Part shown: one piece after another, positions 42,896-53,384 of the stretch
Numbering within the stretch: the first letter of the stretch is position 1
Layout of the letters: every line of letters starts with the position of its first letter
From: Marinobacter alexandrii
GTDB lineage: Bacteria; Pseudomonadota; Gammaproteobacteria; Pseudomonadales; Oleiphilaceae
Direction of reading: 5' to 3'
Length of the DNA: 64,000 bases
Assembly (NCBI RefSeq): GCF_005871205.1
Contig: NZ_SWKM01000011.1
Location: 1-64,000, forward strand
The notes under the pieces: model-generated
What the model was told of the DNA's origin: nothing
What the model saw: only the letters and a program-made list of their open reading frames with translations
The model's database searches: none
Translations under genes and position numbers: made by a program

Positions 42896-42915
42896 TTAAT
42901 TGAACGTTCAATTAA
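42896..42915. promoter_or_regulatory. Probable BetI operator upstream of betIBA
   Basis: TTAATTGAACGTTCAATTAA is a perfect 20-bp palindrome centred 63 bases upstream of the betI start, with AT-rich flanks that could form a promoter. The TTGAACGTTCAA core is typical of TetR-family operators, and BetI is a TetR regulator that represses the bet operon until choline is present. The assignment rests on position and pattern. Confidence 0.75.
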
Positions 42916-42968
42916 TAAAAATTGAGCGGATGGATAACCATTGACTGGATGGAAGCAGCGGAGCCGCC

Positions 42969-43604
42969 ATGCCGAAAGTCGGAATGAAGGACACCCGAAA
43001 GCAACAGCTGATCGAAGCGACCATGCACTCGATTGCTGAACTGGGCCTGCAGAACACCACCATCGTCAGCATCAGCAAACGGGCTGGTATGTCTTCGGGC
43101 ATCATCAGTCATTACTTCGGTGGTAAGCAGGCACTGATTGAGGCGGCGTTGCGGTATTTGCTGGATCAGCTCGGCAAAGAGCTCCGGGAGCGAATGGCGA
43201 AAACCGACGGGTCTCCAGACCAGCGTCTGGCCTGCATCATTGAGTCGAATTTCTCAGATTTCCAGCGTTCAGCGCTGGCGGCCAAGACCTGGCTCAGTTT
43301 CTGGGCGAGATCCATGCACGAGCCCGGTCTTAAACGGCTGCAACAGATTAACAACGCCCGGCTGTACAGCAACCTGCGCTTTTCCTTTGCCCAGGTGCTG
43401 AGCCCGGAAGCAGCGACGGCGGCGGCCCGGCAGACGGCCGCCATGATTGATGGTTTCTGGCTCCGCAGTGCGATGAGCCTGGAGCCGGAAGAGAGTTTTC
43501 AGGCTGGCGAAAAGCTGTGTAAGCGTTTTGTTCAGGACGCCTTGTCGCAAGCCAACACAATGAATTCAACACCTGCACCTGGAGGTTACAAGTCCTATGG
43601 CTAA
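42969..43604 (+). CDS. betI: BetI transcriptional repressor (TetR family) of choline-betaine genes
   Basis: The 211-residue protein has an N-terminal TetR helix-turn-helix ([49 protein letters not shown]) with BetI-like wording ([10 protein letters not shown]) and the typical helical C-terminal ligand domain. GGAG lies five bases upstream. It is the first gene of betI-betB-betA, with a betB overlap of 8 bases. Choline is the expected inducer. The 20-bp palindrome upstream is its likely binding site. Confidence 0.95.
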   Translation: MPKVGMKDTRKQQLIEATMHSIAELGLQNTTIVSISKRAGMSSGIISHYFGGKQALIEAALRYLLDQLGKELRERMAKTDGSPDQRLACIIESNFSDFQRSALAAKTWLSFWARSMHEPGLKRLQQINNARLYSNLRFSFAQVLSPEAATAAARQTAAMIDGFWLRSAMSLEPEESFQAGEKLCKRFVQDALSQANTMNSTPAPGGYKSYG

Positions 43605-45066
43605 CTCGGTCCCCCGTTTTCAGAATTTCGTGCACGGACGTTTTCTTGCCAATAGCAGCGGTGAGACATTTCCGGTGGTCAATCCGGCCACTGGTGAGGT
43701 TATCTATGAGGTAGAGGTAGCCGATGAGGCCGTGCAGCAGGCGGCCATTGAGAGTGCCCGGGCCGGTTTTGCCGAGTGGTCGGCGATGACCGCCATGGAA
43801 CGCAGCCGCATTCTGCTGAAGGCAGTGGCGCTGTTGCGCGAGCGCAACGATGAGTTGGCAGCCTGCGAAGTGCGGGACACTGGCAAGCCCTGGCAGGAAG
43901 CAGAAGCCGTGGACGTGATTACCGGCACCGACGCCATCGAATTCTTTGCCGGCCTGGCGCCGTCCATTGAAGGTAACCAGCAGGATTTGGGGGGTGATTT
44001 CTACTACACCCGTCGCGAACCGCTGGGTATTTGCGCCGGTATTGGCGCCTGGAACTACCCGATCCAGATCGCCTGCTGGAAATCGGCACCAGCGCTGGCC
44101 TGCGGTAACGCGATGATTTTTAAACCGTCGGAAGAGACGCCCATGGGCGCGATCAAGCTGGCGGAAATTTTCACCGAAGCCGGTGTACCGGCGGGCGTGT
44201 TCAACGTGGTGCAGGGTGCAGCCGAGGTGGGTGCCTGGCTGACCCACGATCCGGCCATCGCGAAAGTGTCGTTCACCGGTGAAGTCGGCACTGGCAAGAA
44301 GGTCATGGAAGCGGCGTCCTCCACCTTGAAGGACGTCACCATGGAACTGGGCGGCAAGTCGCCGCTGATCATCTTTGACGACGCCGATCTGGAGAATGCC
44401 ATCTCTGCAGCCATGGTGGGAAACTTCTACACCCAGGGCGAGATCTGCACCAACGGCACCCGGGTGTTTGTCCATGAGAACATCTATGAGCGGTTCATGG
44501 ACCGTCTGCTGGAGCGCACCCGCAAGAACATCAAACCGGGCGACCCGATGAATCCGGACACCAACTTTGGCGCCCTGATCTCCGAGAAGCACCGCGACCT
44601 GGTGCTGGACTACATCGCCAAGGGCCTGTCTGAGGGTGCAACTCTGACCCACGGCGGCCGTGCTTTTGCACCGGAGGATTCCAAGGGTGGCTACTTTGTT
44701 GAGCCCACCATCTTCACCGACTGCACCGATGACATGACCATCGTGCGGGAGGAAATCTTCGGGCCGGTGATGTCGGTGCTGACCTTCTCCGACGAGGACG
44801 AGGTGATTGCCCGCGCCAATGGCACCGACACCGGTCTGGCTGCTGGCGTGTTCACCAACGATATCCGCCGTGCTCACCGGGTGATTCACCAGATTCAGGC
44901 CGGTATCTGCTGGATCAACAGCTACGGTGAGTCCCCGGCGGAAATGCCTGTGGGCGGCTACAAACTCTCCGGTATTGGCCGCGAAAACGGCAAGGTCACC
45001 CTCGATCACTACACCCAGATCAAGTCGGTGTACGTGGGCATGAAGGATCTGGACGCGCCGTTTTAA
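43597..45066 (+). CDS. betB: Betaine aldehyde dehydrogenase
   Basis: This 489-residue aldehyde dehydrogenase has the family length (490). The NAD site ([13 protein letters not shown], then [15 protein letters not shown]), the catalytic Glu in [10 protein letters not shown] (about residue 252) and the Cys in GEICTNGTR (about 286) are all present. It oxidises betaine aldehyde to glycine betaine with NAD(P)+. The gene overlaps betI and is followed by betA after 27 bases, so one transcript is likely. Glycine betaine is both an osmoprotectant and a carbon source in marine bacteria. Confidence 0.97.
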   Translation: MANSVPRFQNFVHGRFLANSSGETFPVVNPATGEVIYEVEVADEAVQQAAIESARAGFAEWSAMTAMERSRILLKAVALLRERNDELAACEVRDTGKPWQEAEAVDVITGTDAIEFFAGLAPSIEGNQQDLGGDFYYTRREPLGICAGIGAWNYPIQIACWKSAPALACGNAMIFKPSEETPMGAIKLAEIFTEAGVPAGVFNVVQGAAEVGAWLTHDPAIAKVSFTGEVGTGKKVMEAASSTLKDVTMELGGKSPLIIFDDADLENAISAAMVGNFYTQGEICTNGTRVFVHENIYERFMDRLLERTRKNIKPGDPMNPDTNFGALISEKHRDLVLDYIAKGLSEGATLTHGGRAFAPEDSKGGYFVEPTIFTDCTDDMTIVREEIFGPVMSVLTFSDEDEVIARANGTDTGLAAGVFTNDIRRAHRVIHQIQAGICWINSYGESPAEMPVGGYKLSGIGRENGKVTLDHYTQIKSVYVGMKDLDAPF

Positions 45067-45093
45067 GCCAGTGACTCAACCGGGAGTAATTGC

Positions 45094-46779
45094 ATGACAG
45101 AAAACCGATACGACTACATCATTGTGGGGGCCGGATCGGCTGGTTGCGTACTGGCGAACCGACTCACCGAGGACGCCCGACACAAGGTGCTGCTGCTGGA
45201 AACCGGCGGCAGCGACAAGAGCATCTTTATCCAGATGCCGACCGCGTTGTCGATTCCGATGAACACCAAGAAGTTCGCCTGGCAGTTCGAGACCGAGCCG
45301 GAGCCGTTTCTGGACAACCGCCGCATGCACTGCCCCCGGGGTAAGGTGCTGGGTGGCTCGTCCTCGATCAATGGCATGGTCTATGTCCGCGGCCATGCCC
45401 GCGACTTCGACGAGTGGGAGTCTGAAGGCGCCGAGGGCTGGAACTACCGGCAGGTGCTGCCCTATTTCAAGAAAGCCGAAACCTGGGCCTTTGGTGCCGA
45501 TGACTACCGCGGCGGCACTGGTCCGCTCGGGGTCAACAACGGCAACAACATGCAGAACCCGCTGTACCAGGCGTTCGTGGATGCCGGTGTCGACGCCGGT
45601 TATTTCCCGACCAAGGATTACAACGGCGCCCAGCAGGAAGGTTTCGGGGCCATGCACATGACCGTGAAAAACGGCCGTCGCTGGTCCACCGCCAACGCCT
45701 ATCTGCGTCCGGCCATGGACCGCCCGAACCTGACAGTGGTCACCCACGCCCTGGTGCACCGGGTGCTGCTCGATGGCAAAACCGCCACCGGCGTGCGCTA
45801 CGAGCAAGGCGGCAAGGTGCATGAGGCGAAAGCAGTGGAGGAAGTGATTCTGTCTGCCGGCTCCATCGGCTCATCTCACCTGCTGCAGCTGTCCGGTATC
45901 GGCCAGCGCGAGGTGCTGGAATCGGCCGGTATTGAGGTCAAGCACGAGCTGCCGGGCGTGGGCGAGAACCTGCAGGACCATCTGGAGTTCTATTTCCAGT
46001 TCCGCTGCAACAAGCCGGTGTCGCTCAATGGCAAGCTGGACTGGTGGAACAAACTGAAAATCGGTTTGCGCTGGATCCTGAAGAAAGACGGCCTGGGCGC
46101 CACCAACCACTTCGAGTCCTGCGGCTTTATTCGCTCCAAGGCCGGCGTGGAATGGCCGGACCTGCAGTACCACTTCCTGCCAGCAGCCATGCGCTACGAC
46201 GGTAAGGAAGCGTTTTCCGGGGATGGCTTCCAGCTCCACATCGGCCACAACAAGCCGAAGAGCCGTGGCTTTGTGCACGTGCAGTCGTCGGATCCGAAGC
46301 AGGCCCCGCGAATCCGGTTCAATTACTTGGAACACGAGGCCGATCGGGAAGGCTTCCGGGATTGCGTGCGCCTGACCCGTGAGATTATCAACCAGCCGGC
46401 CATGGACGAATACCGCGGCCCGGAGATTCAGCCCGGAGCGGAAGTACAGAGCGACGAAGAGATCGATGCCTTTGTCCGTCAGGCGGTGGAAAGCGCCTAT
46501 CACCCCTCTTGCACCTGCAAGATGGGCACGGACGAGCGTGCAGTGGTCGATCCGGACACCCGGGTACGCGGCATCAAGAACCTGCGGGTGGTGGATTCGT
46601 CCATCTTCCCAATCATACCCAACGGCAACCTGAACGGACCCACCATCATGGTGGCCGAGCGGGCAGCCGATCTGATTCGGGGCAGGGAGCCCCTGCAACC
46701 GTCTGACGCGCCTGTCGTTATGGATGACCAGTGGCAGGGCCGCCAGCGCCCGGGAGCCGCAAAGCGGGCTTCAAGCTAG
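45094..46779 (+). CDS. betA: Choline dehydrogenase (GMC oxidoreductase)
   Basis: The 561-residue GMC flavoprotein has the N-terminal FAD-binding [18 protein letters not shown], the GMC signatures [18 protein letters not shown] and [20 protein letters not shown], and the C-terminal active-site segment with [10 protein letters not shown] and [19 protein letters not shown]. It oxidises choline to betaine aldehyde at the membrane side, feeding electrons to the respiratory chain. The length is close to the family value (556), with a short extra C-terminal tail. It is the third gene of the bet operon. A terminator-like hairpin follows at 46798. Confidence 0.97.
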   Translation: MTENRYDYIIVGAGSAGCVLANRLTEDARHKVLLLETGGSDKSIFIQMPTALSIPMNTKKFAWQFETEPEPFLDNRRMHCPRGKVLGGSSSINGMVYVRGHARDFDEWESEGAEGWNYRQVLPYFKKAETWAFGADDYRGGTGPLGVNNGNNMQNPLYQAFVDAGVDAGYFPTKDYNGAQQEGFGAMHMTVKNGRRWSTANAYLRPAMDRPNLTVVTHALVHRVLLDGKTATGVRYEQGGKVHEAKAVEEVILSAGSIGSSHLLQLSGIGQREVLESAGIEVKHELPGVGENLQDHLEFYFQFRCNKPVSLNGKLDWWNKLKIGLRWILKKDGLGATNHFESCGFIRSKAGVEWPDLQYHFLPAAMRYDGKEAFSGDGFQLHIGHNKPKSRGFVHVQSSDPKQAPRIRFNYLEHEADREGFRDCVRLTREIINQPAMDEYRGPEIQPGAEVQSDEEIDAFVRQAVESAYHPSCTCKMGTDERAVVDPDTRVRGIKNLRVVDSSIFPIIPNGNLNGPTIMVAERAADLIRGREPLQPSDAPVVMDDQWQGRQRPGAAKRASS

Positions 46780-46797
46780 CGCGGCCCGCGCGCTCCC

Positions 46798-46826
46798 ACC
46801 CGGAGGTGCAACGCCTCCGGGGTTTT
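46798..46826 (+). terminator. Intrinsic terminator after betA
   Basis: CCCGGAGG (46799-46806) pairs with CCTCCGGG (46814-46821) around a seven-base loop, followed by GTTTTG. The T run is short, so termination may be partial. It separates the bet operon from the transporter gene at 47018. Confidence 0.7.
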
Positions 46827-47017
46827 GCAAGCCATCAGGATTTCCCTATCAGCGCGACGACTGTGCCAGTCGTTTTCTGGGCGCCAGATAGGCAAGTCCT
46901 GGCCCGTTATAAAGTAACGCGGGGGTTTGTGTCCGATTCGAATGAGCAACAGCTTCAAAGTAGAGGAGGAACACCCATGCTGTTCACAATAAACAACAAC
47001 CGAAACCGGAGGCCGTT

Positions 47018-48235
47018 ATGACACTCTGGTTATCAACCGGTCTTATCTTCACCTTCGCGGCCATCGCGCTGATTCTGTACAAATGGTGGGACATGCAGTG
47101 CATCGGCGTGACGCCGGTTCGCACGCTCACCTTCATTGCGATCCTGTTCACCTCCGGTCTGGACGTGGGCCTGATCATGTTTCCGCTGACCGAATTCGGC
47201 GGCTATGGTGATCTTTCTGAGAGTCCGGAATACGGTTTTGCCAATCCGCTGGCTATAGAGTTTGGCTTCTGGGCCTTCCTGATTTGGGGCTTCTATTTCC
47301 TGACCTGCTTCTATTTCGCGATCATTGAGCCGCGGGTTAAGTTCTTCGAGATTCCGCTGGTGAAAGTGGTCAATAACGTGGTGATCATCGGCACCTGTGC
47401 CTTCACCGCCTACCTGCTGCTGGTGAACCTGCCCTGGTACCTGCCGCAGATCGGCGATGGTGAATCCGTGGTGCCCACCTTCTACGCCATTGTCTTCGCC
47501 TCCATCGGGCTGGCGGTCTATTCCAGCTCGAAGATCAAGTACGTGCGCATTCTGAGTCTGAGCTCCAGCGTGCTGTTTATTGCCCTGATCGCCGGCATGT
47601 GGGTACGGGCCTTTGCCCTGGACGAAGGGTCACTGGGGGATTTCCTGGGCACCGTTGGTCTGTTGGGTGAATATTTCACCAACATTCACCAGTTCGTGCT
47701 GCCGATTAACGATTACCACGAGTTCTACCTGTTCTGGTGGTTCGCCTGGAGCATCATGATTGGTCAGTTCACCGCGCGCTTTGTCAGTGGTATCAAAACC
47801 TGGCAGCTGCTGATTGCCATGCTGGTAGTGCCGTCCATCGCCATCGGGGTGTGGTTTTCAGTGCTGTTCCATTATCACGACGAAGGTCTGCAGGTGGCGG
47901 CGATTACCAATCTCGCTATGATCACCGTGGGTGTGCTGATGGTGGTGAACTCGCTGGATTCGCTGATTCGGCTTTACACCGACAACCTGAATTTGACGGC
48001 CGAGCGCCTGGGTCGGTTCAACTACGTGCTGTTCAATCTGGTGGCGATGATTGGCCTGACCATGCTGTTCCAGCTCGACTTCCTGCGGATTCAGTGGGTT
48101 GGCGCACTGGTGATCGCGCTGTACTTCGGCTGTTTCGCTTACATTGTGGTGAAAAAACGCAGCGAAGTGGCGGCCATCAAGAGCTCGCCGGAAGAGAATA
48201 TTCTGGATTACCGGAAGGTTGAGCTCGCCAACTGA
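47018..48235 (+). CDS. Compact BCCT-like transporter, probable choline/betaine uptake
   Basis: This 405-residue membrane protein has about 11 spans. Two segments resemble betaine-choline-carnitine transporters: FTSGLDVGLIMFPLTEF (the substrate-region helix, like the family's GxGxGLxF...AEP) and FWWFAWSIMIGQFTARFVSG (the BCCT signature WxWWxxWxPFxGxFxARxSRG, with substitutions). Typical family members are 500 residues or more, so this is a shortened version. It sits directly downstream of betIBA and shares the operon's theme. Its substrate is an inference from context. Confidence 0.75.
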   Translation: MTLWLSTGLIFTFAAIALILYKWWDMQCIGVTPVRTLTFIAILFTSGLDVGLIMFPLTEFGGYGDLSESPEYGFANPLAIEFGFWAFLIWGFYFLTCFYFAIIEPRVKFFEIPLVKVVNNVVIIGTCAFTAYLLLVNLPWYLPQIGDGESVVPTFYAIVFASIGLAVYSSSKIKYVRILSLSSSVLFIALIAGMWVRAFALDEGSLGDFLGTVGLLGEYFTNIHQFVLPINDYHEFYLFWWFAWSIMIGQFTARFVSGIKTWQLLIAMLVVPSIAIGVWFSVLFHYHDEGLQVAAITNLAMITVGVLMVVNSLDSLIRLYTDNLNLTAERLGRFNYVLFNLVAMIGLTMLFQLDFLRIQWVGALVIALYFGCFAYIVVKKRSEVAAIKSSPEENILDYRKVELAN

Positions 48236-48258
48236 TCCGTAGAGGTGAGGTTCTTAGG

Positions 48259-48292
48259 ACAGGCTGGCCCTTGGGACCAGCCTGTTTTTTTT
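48259..48292 (+). terminator. Rho-independent terminator after the BCCT-like gene
   Basis: ACAGGCTGG pairs with CCAGCCTGT, with the loop CCCTTGGGA between, followed by eight T. It is a strong terminator. Confidence 0.9.
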
Positions 48293-48427
48293 GACTGCAG
48301 TGTGGCTTATCGTTATTCCGTCACATGTTGAAGTTAACATTTCCGTCTCCATAAACAGGGTGGCAGTTTCCCGAACTCCCGGTTTGGCCGCCAGTTGTCT
48401 GGAGGCTCTGCGGTTCCTCCGCTGAAA

Positions 48428-48464
48428 ATAGGCTATGCCTATCTTTGGGTTGGGAATTATCAAT
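48428..48464. promoter_or_regulatory. OxyR-like box upstream of ahpC
   Basis: ATAG-N7-CTAT (48428-48442) matches the left half of the OxyR consensus. Seven bases later is a weaker second half (TTGG-N7-CAAT, 48450-48464). It lies about 80 bases upstream of the ahpC start. The rest of the 310-base gap from 48236 holds only the terminator. A matching box precedes ahpF. Confidence 0.65.
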
Positions 48465-48545
48465 TTTATCCGGGTGCCCGGGTTTCGTAGTCTGGGCGCC
48501 GTTATCCAATCGATCCTTGAATCCACTAATGAGGAGTGTTCTTTA

Positions 48546-49109
48546 ATGGGCATTATCAACAGCGAAATTAAGCCGTTTAACGCAACCGCCTTTAAACAGG
48601 GCGAGTTCGTCGACATCAGCGAAGCCGACGTGAAAGGCAAGTGGGCGATCTTCTTCTTCTACCCGGCCGACTTCACCTTCGTTTGCCCGACCGAGCTGGG
48701 CGACGTTGCCGACAAGTACGAAGAACTGCAGAAGCTGGGCGTTGAAGTGTTCTCCGTGTCCACCGACACCCACTTCACCCACAAAGCGTGGCACAGCAGC
48801 TCCGACACCATCGGCAAGATCAACTACTTCATGGTTGGCGACCAGAACGGTTCCATCACCAACAACTTCGGCGTAATGCGTGAAGGTCAGGGCCTGGCCG
48901 ACCGTGCCACTTTCCTGATCGATCCGGATGGCGTTATCCAGGCGATGGAAATCACTGCAGAAGGTATTGGCCGTGACGCTGACGACTTGATGCGTAAAGT
49001 GAAGGCCGCCCAGTACGTGCGCAACCACCCGGGTGAAGTTTGCCCTGCGAAGTGGAAAGAAGGCGAAGAGACCCTGACTCCGTCACTGGACCTGGTCGGC
49101 AAGATCTAA
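48546..49109 (+). CDS. ahpC: Alkyl hydroperoxide reductase subunit C (AhpC peroxiredoxin)
   Basis: The 187-residue protein is a typical 2-Cys peroxiredoxin of the AhpC type. The peroxidatic Cys47 lies in FTFVCPTE and the resolving Cys166 in [11 protein letters not shown] 48546 gives the standard length; a longer frame back to 48435 is not needed. It reduces hydrogen peroxide and organic hydroperoxides and is recharged by AhpF, encoded at 53525, with four unrelated features in between. An intrinsic terminator follows. Confidence 0.97.
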   Translation: MGIINSEIKPFNATAFKQGEFVDISEADVKGKWAIFFFYPADFTFVCPTELGDVADKYEELQKLGVEVFSVSTDTHFTHKAWHSSSDTIGKINYFMVGDQNGSITNNFGVMREGQGLADRATFLIDPDGVIQAMEITAEGIGRDADDLMRKVKAAQYVRNHPGEVCPAKWKEGEETLTPSLDLVGKI

Positions 49110-49165
49110 GTTTCCCGACTCAGGTGAAACCATAGATCAGGGCCTGCGTTGCAGGCCCGAGATTG

Positions 49166-49193
49166 AAAAACCCCGGTTTGTCCGGGGTTTTTT
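49166..49193 (+). terminator. Rho-independent terminator after ahpC
   Basis: AAAAACCCCGG pairs with CCGGGGTTTTTT across TTTGT. The paired A and T runs make it usable in both directions, which also suits the convergent peroxiredoxin gene. Confidence 0.9.
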
Positions 49194-49238
49194 GCGTCTG
49201 GGTGGGAGTAAAAACGGAGGAAAAAGCCGGAGGGGCGG

Positions 49239-49715
49239 TTACAGCGCGGCCAGAATGGCTTCCGAGCTGGTGGTCTCCAGGCCCTTTTCATCGATGTTCA
49301 GCATTTCGACCACGCCATCGTTCACGATCATGGCGTAGCGCTGGCTGCGAATGCCCATCTGGCTGGCAGTCCGATCCTGGGTCAGCCCGAGCGCACCGGC
49401 GAACTCGCCCAGGCCATCGGCGAGCATGACGATTTGCTCGGCGTTATGGGCCTTGCCCCAGGCATCCATCACAAAGGTGTCGTTGACCGAGGTGCAGACG
49501 ATGCTGTCGACGCCCTTGGCTTTCAGGTTGTCGGCATTGACCACAAAGCCGGGCAGGTGCGCGGCGGAGCAGGTCGGGGTAAAGGCGCCGGGCACCGCAA
49601 ACAGCACCACTTTCTTGCCGGCAAACAGGTCGCCGGTCTGTACCTTCTCCGGGCCGTTGCTGCCCATCACCTGCAGTTCAATGCTGGGTAACCGCTCGCC
49701 TACCTGAATCGCCAT
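49239..49715 (-). CDS. Peroxiredoxin (Prx5/AhpC-TSA-like)
   Basis: This 158-residue protein belongs to the Prx5 branch: PGAFTPTCSAAHLPGF with the peroxidatic Cys49, KGVDSIVCTSVNDTFVMDAW, and the usual FAGALGLTQDRT segment. It probably uses glutathione/glutaredoxin as reductant. It is convergent with ahpC and shares the terminator region, giving a second thiol peroxidase at the same locus. Confidence 0.95.
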   Translation of the reverse strand: MAIQVGERLPSIELQVMGSNGPEKVQTGDLFAGKKVVLFAVPGAFTPTCSAAHLPGFVVNADNLKAKGVDSIVCTSVNDTFVMDAWGKAHNAEQIVMLADGLGEFAGALGLTQDRTASQMGIRSQRYAMIVNDGVVEMLNIDEKGLETTSSEAILAAL

Positions 49716-49761
49716 GTACCTGCTCCGTTGGGGGTGTTATTAAATGGTTCGCTGGTCCGGA

Positions 49762-50484
49762 TTAGAGGTTGCTGCCGTAGTCCACACCCCGGGCCTTGAG
49801 CCGGTAAAACTCCTCCAGTACGCCGGCCATGGCGTCCGGGCAGTACGGGCGCAGGCCTCCCAGAACCAGACGTTTGGCGACCTGGCCGACCGGGTTCTGC
49901 TCGGAAAGCAACCGGTACTCCAGGGTGACATTGCCACGCTTGCCATTCGCAGCCAGTTGGGCGTCGTGCAATTCCAGTTCCGGGTCGGTGGCATCCAGGC
50001 GATCCAGCGCCAGGCTCATGCTTTCGTACATCACCATGGGGCGGTCGGGATTGAACATGACCCCGTTCGATTCCATCAGTGGCTGCAATGTATGCGGGAA
50101 ATTCTTGCCGGAGGCTGAGACGTAGCAGCGGGTGAAATTCTCGATGGTGGTTTCATCGCGGGTGCTCGGGCCGCTGTGAGTGACCTCCAGATAGACCTTG
50201 CCATTGGCGTCGCACAGCTCAATGCGACCTTCCTCCGGTTCACGGAATTCCAAGGGCACGCCGTCACCTAGCAGGCTTTTGAATTGGAAGGTCATGTTGG
50301 CAGAGAGACCGAAATGCGAAACCACCACCGCAAACAGCAGGTCACCGGGCACGCAGAACCGGCGGGCGTCGGGATCATGAATCGGATTGAAATCACCGGC
50401 AATTTCTTTGGCAAAACGGCTGGCCTGGAGCGCGGTGATGTGGATACGTCCTTGCTGTATCGAATGAAAATGGTCTAGAAACAT
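49762..50484 (-). CDS. DUF3581 family protein
   Basis: This 240-residue protein matches DUF3581, with a hot-dog-like part at the N terminus (ASRFAKEIAGDFNPIHDPDARRFCVPGDLLFAVVVSHFGLS is very like MaoC/acyl-dehydratase hydration motifs). The substrate is unknown. It lies 46 bases upstream of the Prx5 gene on the same strand, so it may share its transcript. Confidence 0.85.
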   Translation of the reverse strand: MFLDHFHSIQQGRIHITALQASRFAKEIAGDFNPIHDPDARRFCVPGDLLFAVVVSHFGLSANMTFQFKSLLGDGVPLEFREPEEGRIELCDANGKVYLEVTHSGPSTRDETTIENFTRCYVSASGKNFPHTLQPLMESNGVMFNPDRPMVMYESMSLALDRLDATDPELELHDAQLAANGKRGNVTLEYRLLSEQNPVGQVAKRLVLGGLRPYCPDAMAGVLEEFYRLKARGVDYGSNL

Positions 50485-50648
50485 GTGCTGCCTATTCTGT
50501 TCGCGGAGTGGGATGTGTCAAAGGAGCCCGCTGTAGGCCCATGGTGCCCGCTGTCTACCTGTAATGATAGTTGAGTCCCATCAATACCAATATGCGCTAT
50601 TCGTCCTAAAGTGAAGGCTGGGCAGTAAGCATAAGCAAGGAGGTGGGA

Positions 50649-53345
50649 GTGTGTCCTTCCGGTCCGTGGCACGAATTACCACAGCAACAGGCCCTGGCCG
50701 AGTTCGATACCAGCCAGGCAGGTTTGACCGCCGCCGAGGCCGACCGGCGCCTGCAGCGTTATGGGGTGAACAGCCTGCCGGAACCGCACCGACCCGGTCG
50801 GATCGCCCGGTTTCTGCGTCAATTCAATAATGTGCTGATCTATGTGCTGCTGGGTGCCGCGGTGATTACCACCACCCTCGGACACCTGCTGGATACCGGT
50901 GTCATTCTCGCTGTGGTACTGGCTAATGCATTGATCGGTGAGCTTCAGGAGGGGAAGGCGGAGAAGGCCATCCAGGCGATCCGAAGTATGCTGGCCCTGC
51001 GCGCCACTGTGGTTCGCGATGGTCATCGCCAAACCATTGCTGGCGATTGCCTGGTGCCCGGGGACATTGTACTGCTGGAGGCGGGCGATAAAGTCCCGGC
51101 CGATCTGCGGTTGCTGAAAGCCCACAATCTGTTTGTGCAGGAAGCGTTGCTCACCGGCGAGTCGATGCCCGTGGAGAAACAGACCGAGCCGGTTCCGGCC
51201 GGCCAGGCCCTCGGCGACCGCAGCTGCATGGCGTTCAGTGGCACGGCTGTTACCGCGGGCCAGGCCTCGGGCCTGGTGGTGGCTACCGGGTTGCACACAG
51301 AACTTGGCCGGATCCAGGGCTTGCTGGCGGATGTTGAGCAGCTGACGACGCCGCTGGTGGCGCAAATGCGCCAGTTCGCCCGCTGGCTGACCCTGTTCAT
51401 CCTGGTAATGGCGGCGGCCCTGTTGGCCTATGGCCATTGGCGCCTGGCCTATGATTTCGGCGCCCTGCTGATGGCAGTGGTTGGTCTGTCGGTGGCAGCT
51501 ATTCCCGAGGGACTGCCGGCCGTGCTGACCATCACCCTGGCGGTCGGTGTGCAGGCTATGGCCAGCCGCAATGCCATTGTCCGCCGCCTGCCGGCGATCG
51601 AAACCCTCGGTGCCGTCTCGGTGATCTGTTCCGATAAGACCGGTACTCTGACCCGCAATGAAATGAGTGTCGTAACGGTAATTACCGCGGAAAGGTCGTT
51701 CACCATCGACGGCGATGGCTATGGCCCGGATGGTGCGGTGTTGGACGGGGATCAGGTCGTCGAGTCTGGCACTTGTGAGGTCCTGACCGAAATGGCGCAG
51801 GTTGCAGGTCTATGCAACGACGCGGAACTCAAGCGCGAAGATGGCCACTGGCGGGTGGAAGGGGACCCCATGGAGGGTGCGCTGTTGTCGTTTTCGGCCC
51901 GCGCTGGGCTAGACACAGGCAACTTGCAGGAGAATTGGCCGAGAACGGATGCCATTCCGTTTGATACCAGTTATCGCCACATGGCAACGCTACACCACGA
52001 TCACCAGAGCAGGGCGTTCATCTTTGTGAAGGGCGCGCCTGAGGTAGTTCTGGAACTGTGTGCAGTTCAGCGCTCTGAAGCCCATAACCAGGCGCCATTG
52101 AATCAGCCCTGGTGGCAGGAACAGGTTGCCGCGATTGCCGCCTCCGGGCAGCGGGTACTGGCGTTTGCCGCGCGTCCGGTGGCGGCCAGTCAGGTGGTGC
52201 TGGAGCGGGATGACCTGACTGAGGGGCTGGTTTTCCTTGGGCTGGTCGGGCTCATTGACCCACCACGGAGCGAGGCTATTGAGGCGGTGGCTCAGTGTCA
52301 GAGTGCCGGTATCCGGGTCAAGATGATTACCGGAGACCACGCCGACACCGCCCGGGCGATTGCTGGCGAGGTTGGGCTGGAAAACCCGGAGCGGGTGCTG
52401 ACCGGGGCTGATCTGGACCAGCTCACGGACCAGCAGCTGGCCTCAGCGGTAATCGATACCGATGTCTTTGCCCGTACCAGCCCGGAGCACAAGCTACGCC
52501 TGGTGATCGCGTTGCAGGCCCAGCAACAGACCGTGGCGATGACCGGTGATGGCGTTAACGATGCACCCGCCCTGAAACGGGCGGACATTGGGGTGTCCAT
52601 GGGACTCAAGGGCAGTGAGGCGGCCAAGGAGGCCTCCGAGCTGGTGCTGGCAGACGACAACTTCGCCTCTATAGCGGTTGCCGTGCGGGAAGGGCGCACC
52701 ATCCACGACAATATTCGCAAGGTCATCAGCTGGACTCTGCCGACGAACGCTGGTGAGGCCTCAGTGATTATTTGGGCCTTGCTGGCGGGTCTGACGCTGC
52801 CCGTCACCCCCATCCAGATCCTCTGGGTAAACATGGTCACGGCAGTGACCCTGGGTGTTGCCCTGGCGTTTGAGGCCAGTGAAGCCGATACCATGCAGCG
52901 ACCACCGCGCGAGCGCTCTGAGCCATTACTGACTCGAAGCCTGGTTTGGCACATTGTCCTGGTGGCCGTCCTGATTCTGTTGGGTGTTTTTGGCATCTTC
53001 CGTTTCGCCATTGTCCAGGGACACTCGGTTGAGATAGCTCAGACCATGGCGATGAACACGCTGGTGGCAATGCAGGCTTTTTATCTGCTGTTCATTCGTA
53101 ACAAGGACACCGTCACGCTCACCTGGGAAAAGTTGCGGGCGACTCGCCTGGTGTGGCTGGCCATTGCCGCGGTGCTGGTCGGCCAGCTTGGCCTCACCTA
53201 TCTGCCACTGCTTCAGCGAGTCTTCTCCACCGCCCCGGTGCCGGGCCCGGAGATGCTGTTCAGTCTGTTAATAGGCGCAGCGTTGTTCCTCGTGATCGAG
53301 CTGGAAAAGCAGCTCCGTTTGCGGCTGGCCAAGGGGCGTGAGTGA
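50649..53345 (+). CDS. P-type cation-transporting ATPase (Ca2+/H+ type)
   Basis: The product is about 898 residues. The start is taken at GTG 50649, which follows AGGAGG at five bases. The P-type ATPase features are complete: the actuator motif LTGESMPVEK, the phosphorylation site CSDKTGTLTRNEM, the ATP-binding KGAPEVV, and the hinge MTGDGVNDAPALKRADIGVSMG. VAAIPEGLPAVLTITLAVGVQAM is the helix-4 motif of PacL/SERCA/Na-K type pumps, so calcium or a monovalent cation is likely. It is an inner-membrane pump. No regulator is adjacent. Confidence 0.93.
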   Translation: MCPSGPWHELPQQQALAEFDTSQAGLTAAEADRRLQRYGVNSLPEPHRPGRIARFLRQFNNVLIYVLLGAAVITTTLGHLLDTGVILAVVLANALIGELQEGKAEKAIQAIRSMLALRATVVRDGHRQTIAGDCLVPGDIVLLEAGDKVPADLRLLKAHNLFVQEALLTGESMPVEKQTEPVPAGQALGDRSCMAFSGTAVTAGQASGLVVATGLHTELGRIQGLLADVEQLTTPLVAQMRQFARWLTLFILVMAAALLAYGHWRLAYDFGALLMAVVGLSVAAIPEGLPAVLTITLAVGVQAMASRNAIVRRLPAIETLGAVSVICSDKTGTLTRNEMSVVTVITAERSFTIDGDGYGPDGAVLDGDQVVESGTCEVLTEMAQVAGLCNDAELKREDGHWRVEGDPMEGALLSFSARAGLDTGNLQENWPRTDAIPFDTSYRHMATLHHDHQSRAFIFVKGAPEVVLELCAVQRSEAHNQAPLNQPWWQEQVAAIAASGQRVLAFAARPVAASQVVLERDDLTEGLVFLGLVGLIDPPRSEAIEAVAQCQSAGIRVKMITGDHADTARAIAGEVGLENPERVLTGADLDQLTDQQLASAVIDTDVFARTSPEHKLRLVIALQAQQQTVAMTGDGVNDAPALKRADIGVSMGLKGSEAAKEASELVLADDNFASIAVAVREGRTIHDNIRKVISWTLPTNAGEASVIIWALLAGLTLPVTPIQILWVNMVTAVTLGVALAFEASEADTMQRPPRERSEPLLTRSLVWHIVLVAVLILLGVFGIFRFAIVQGHSVEIAQTMAMNTLVAMQAFYLLFIRNKDTVTLTWEKLRATRLVWLAIAAVLVGQLGLTYLPLLQRVFSTAPVPGPEMLFSLLIGAALFLVIELEKQLRLRLAKGRE

Positions 53346-53384
53346 TTTCTGGCGGGGATAATCTTAATGATGCTTTGGCTTCAC

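Noticed and set aside
43348..45009. 553-codon minus-strand frame
   Set aside because: It lies opposite betI and betB, both unmistakable, and has no domain-like sequence.
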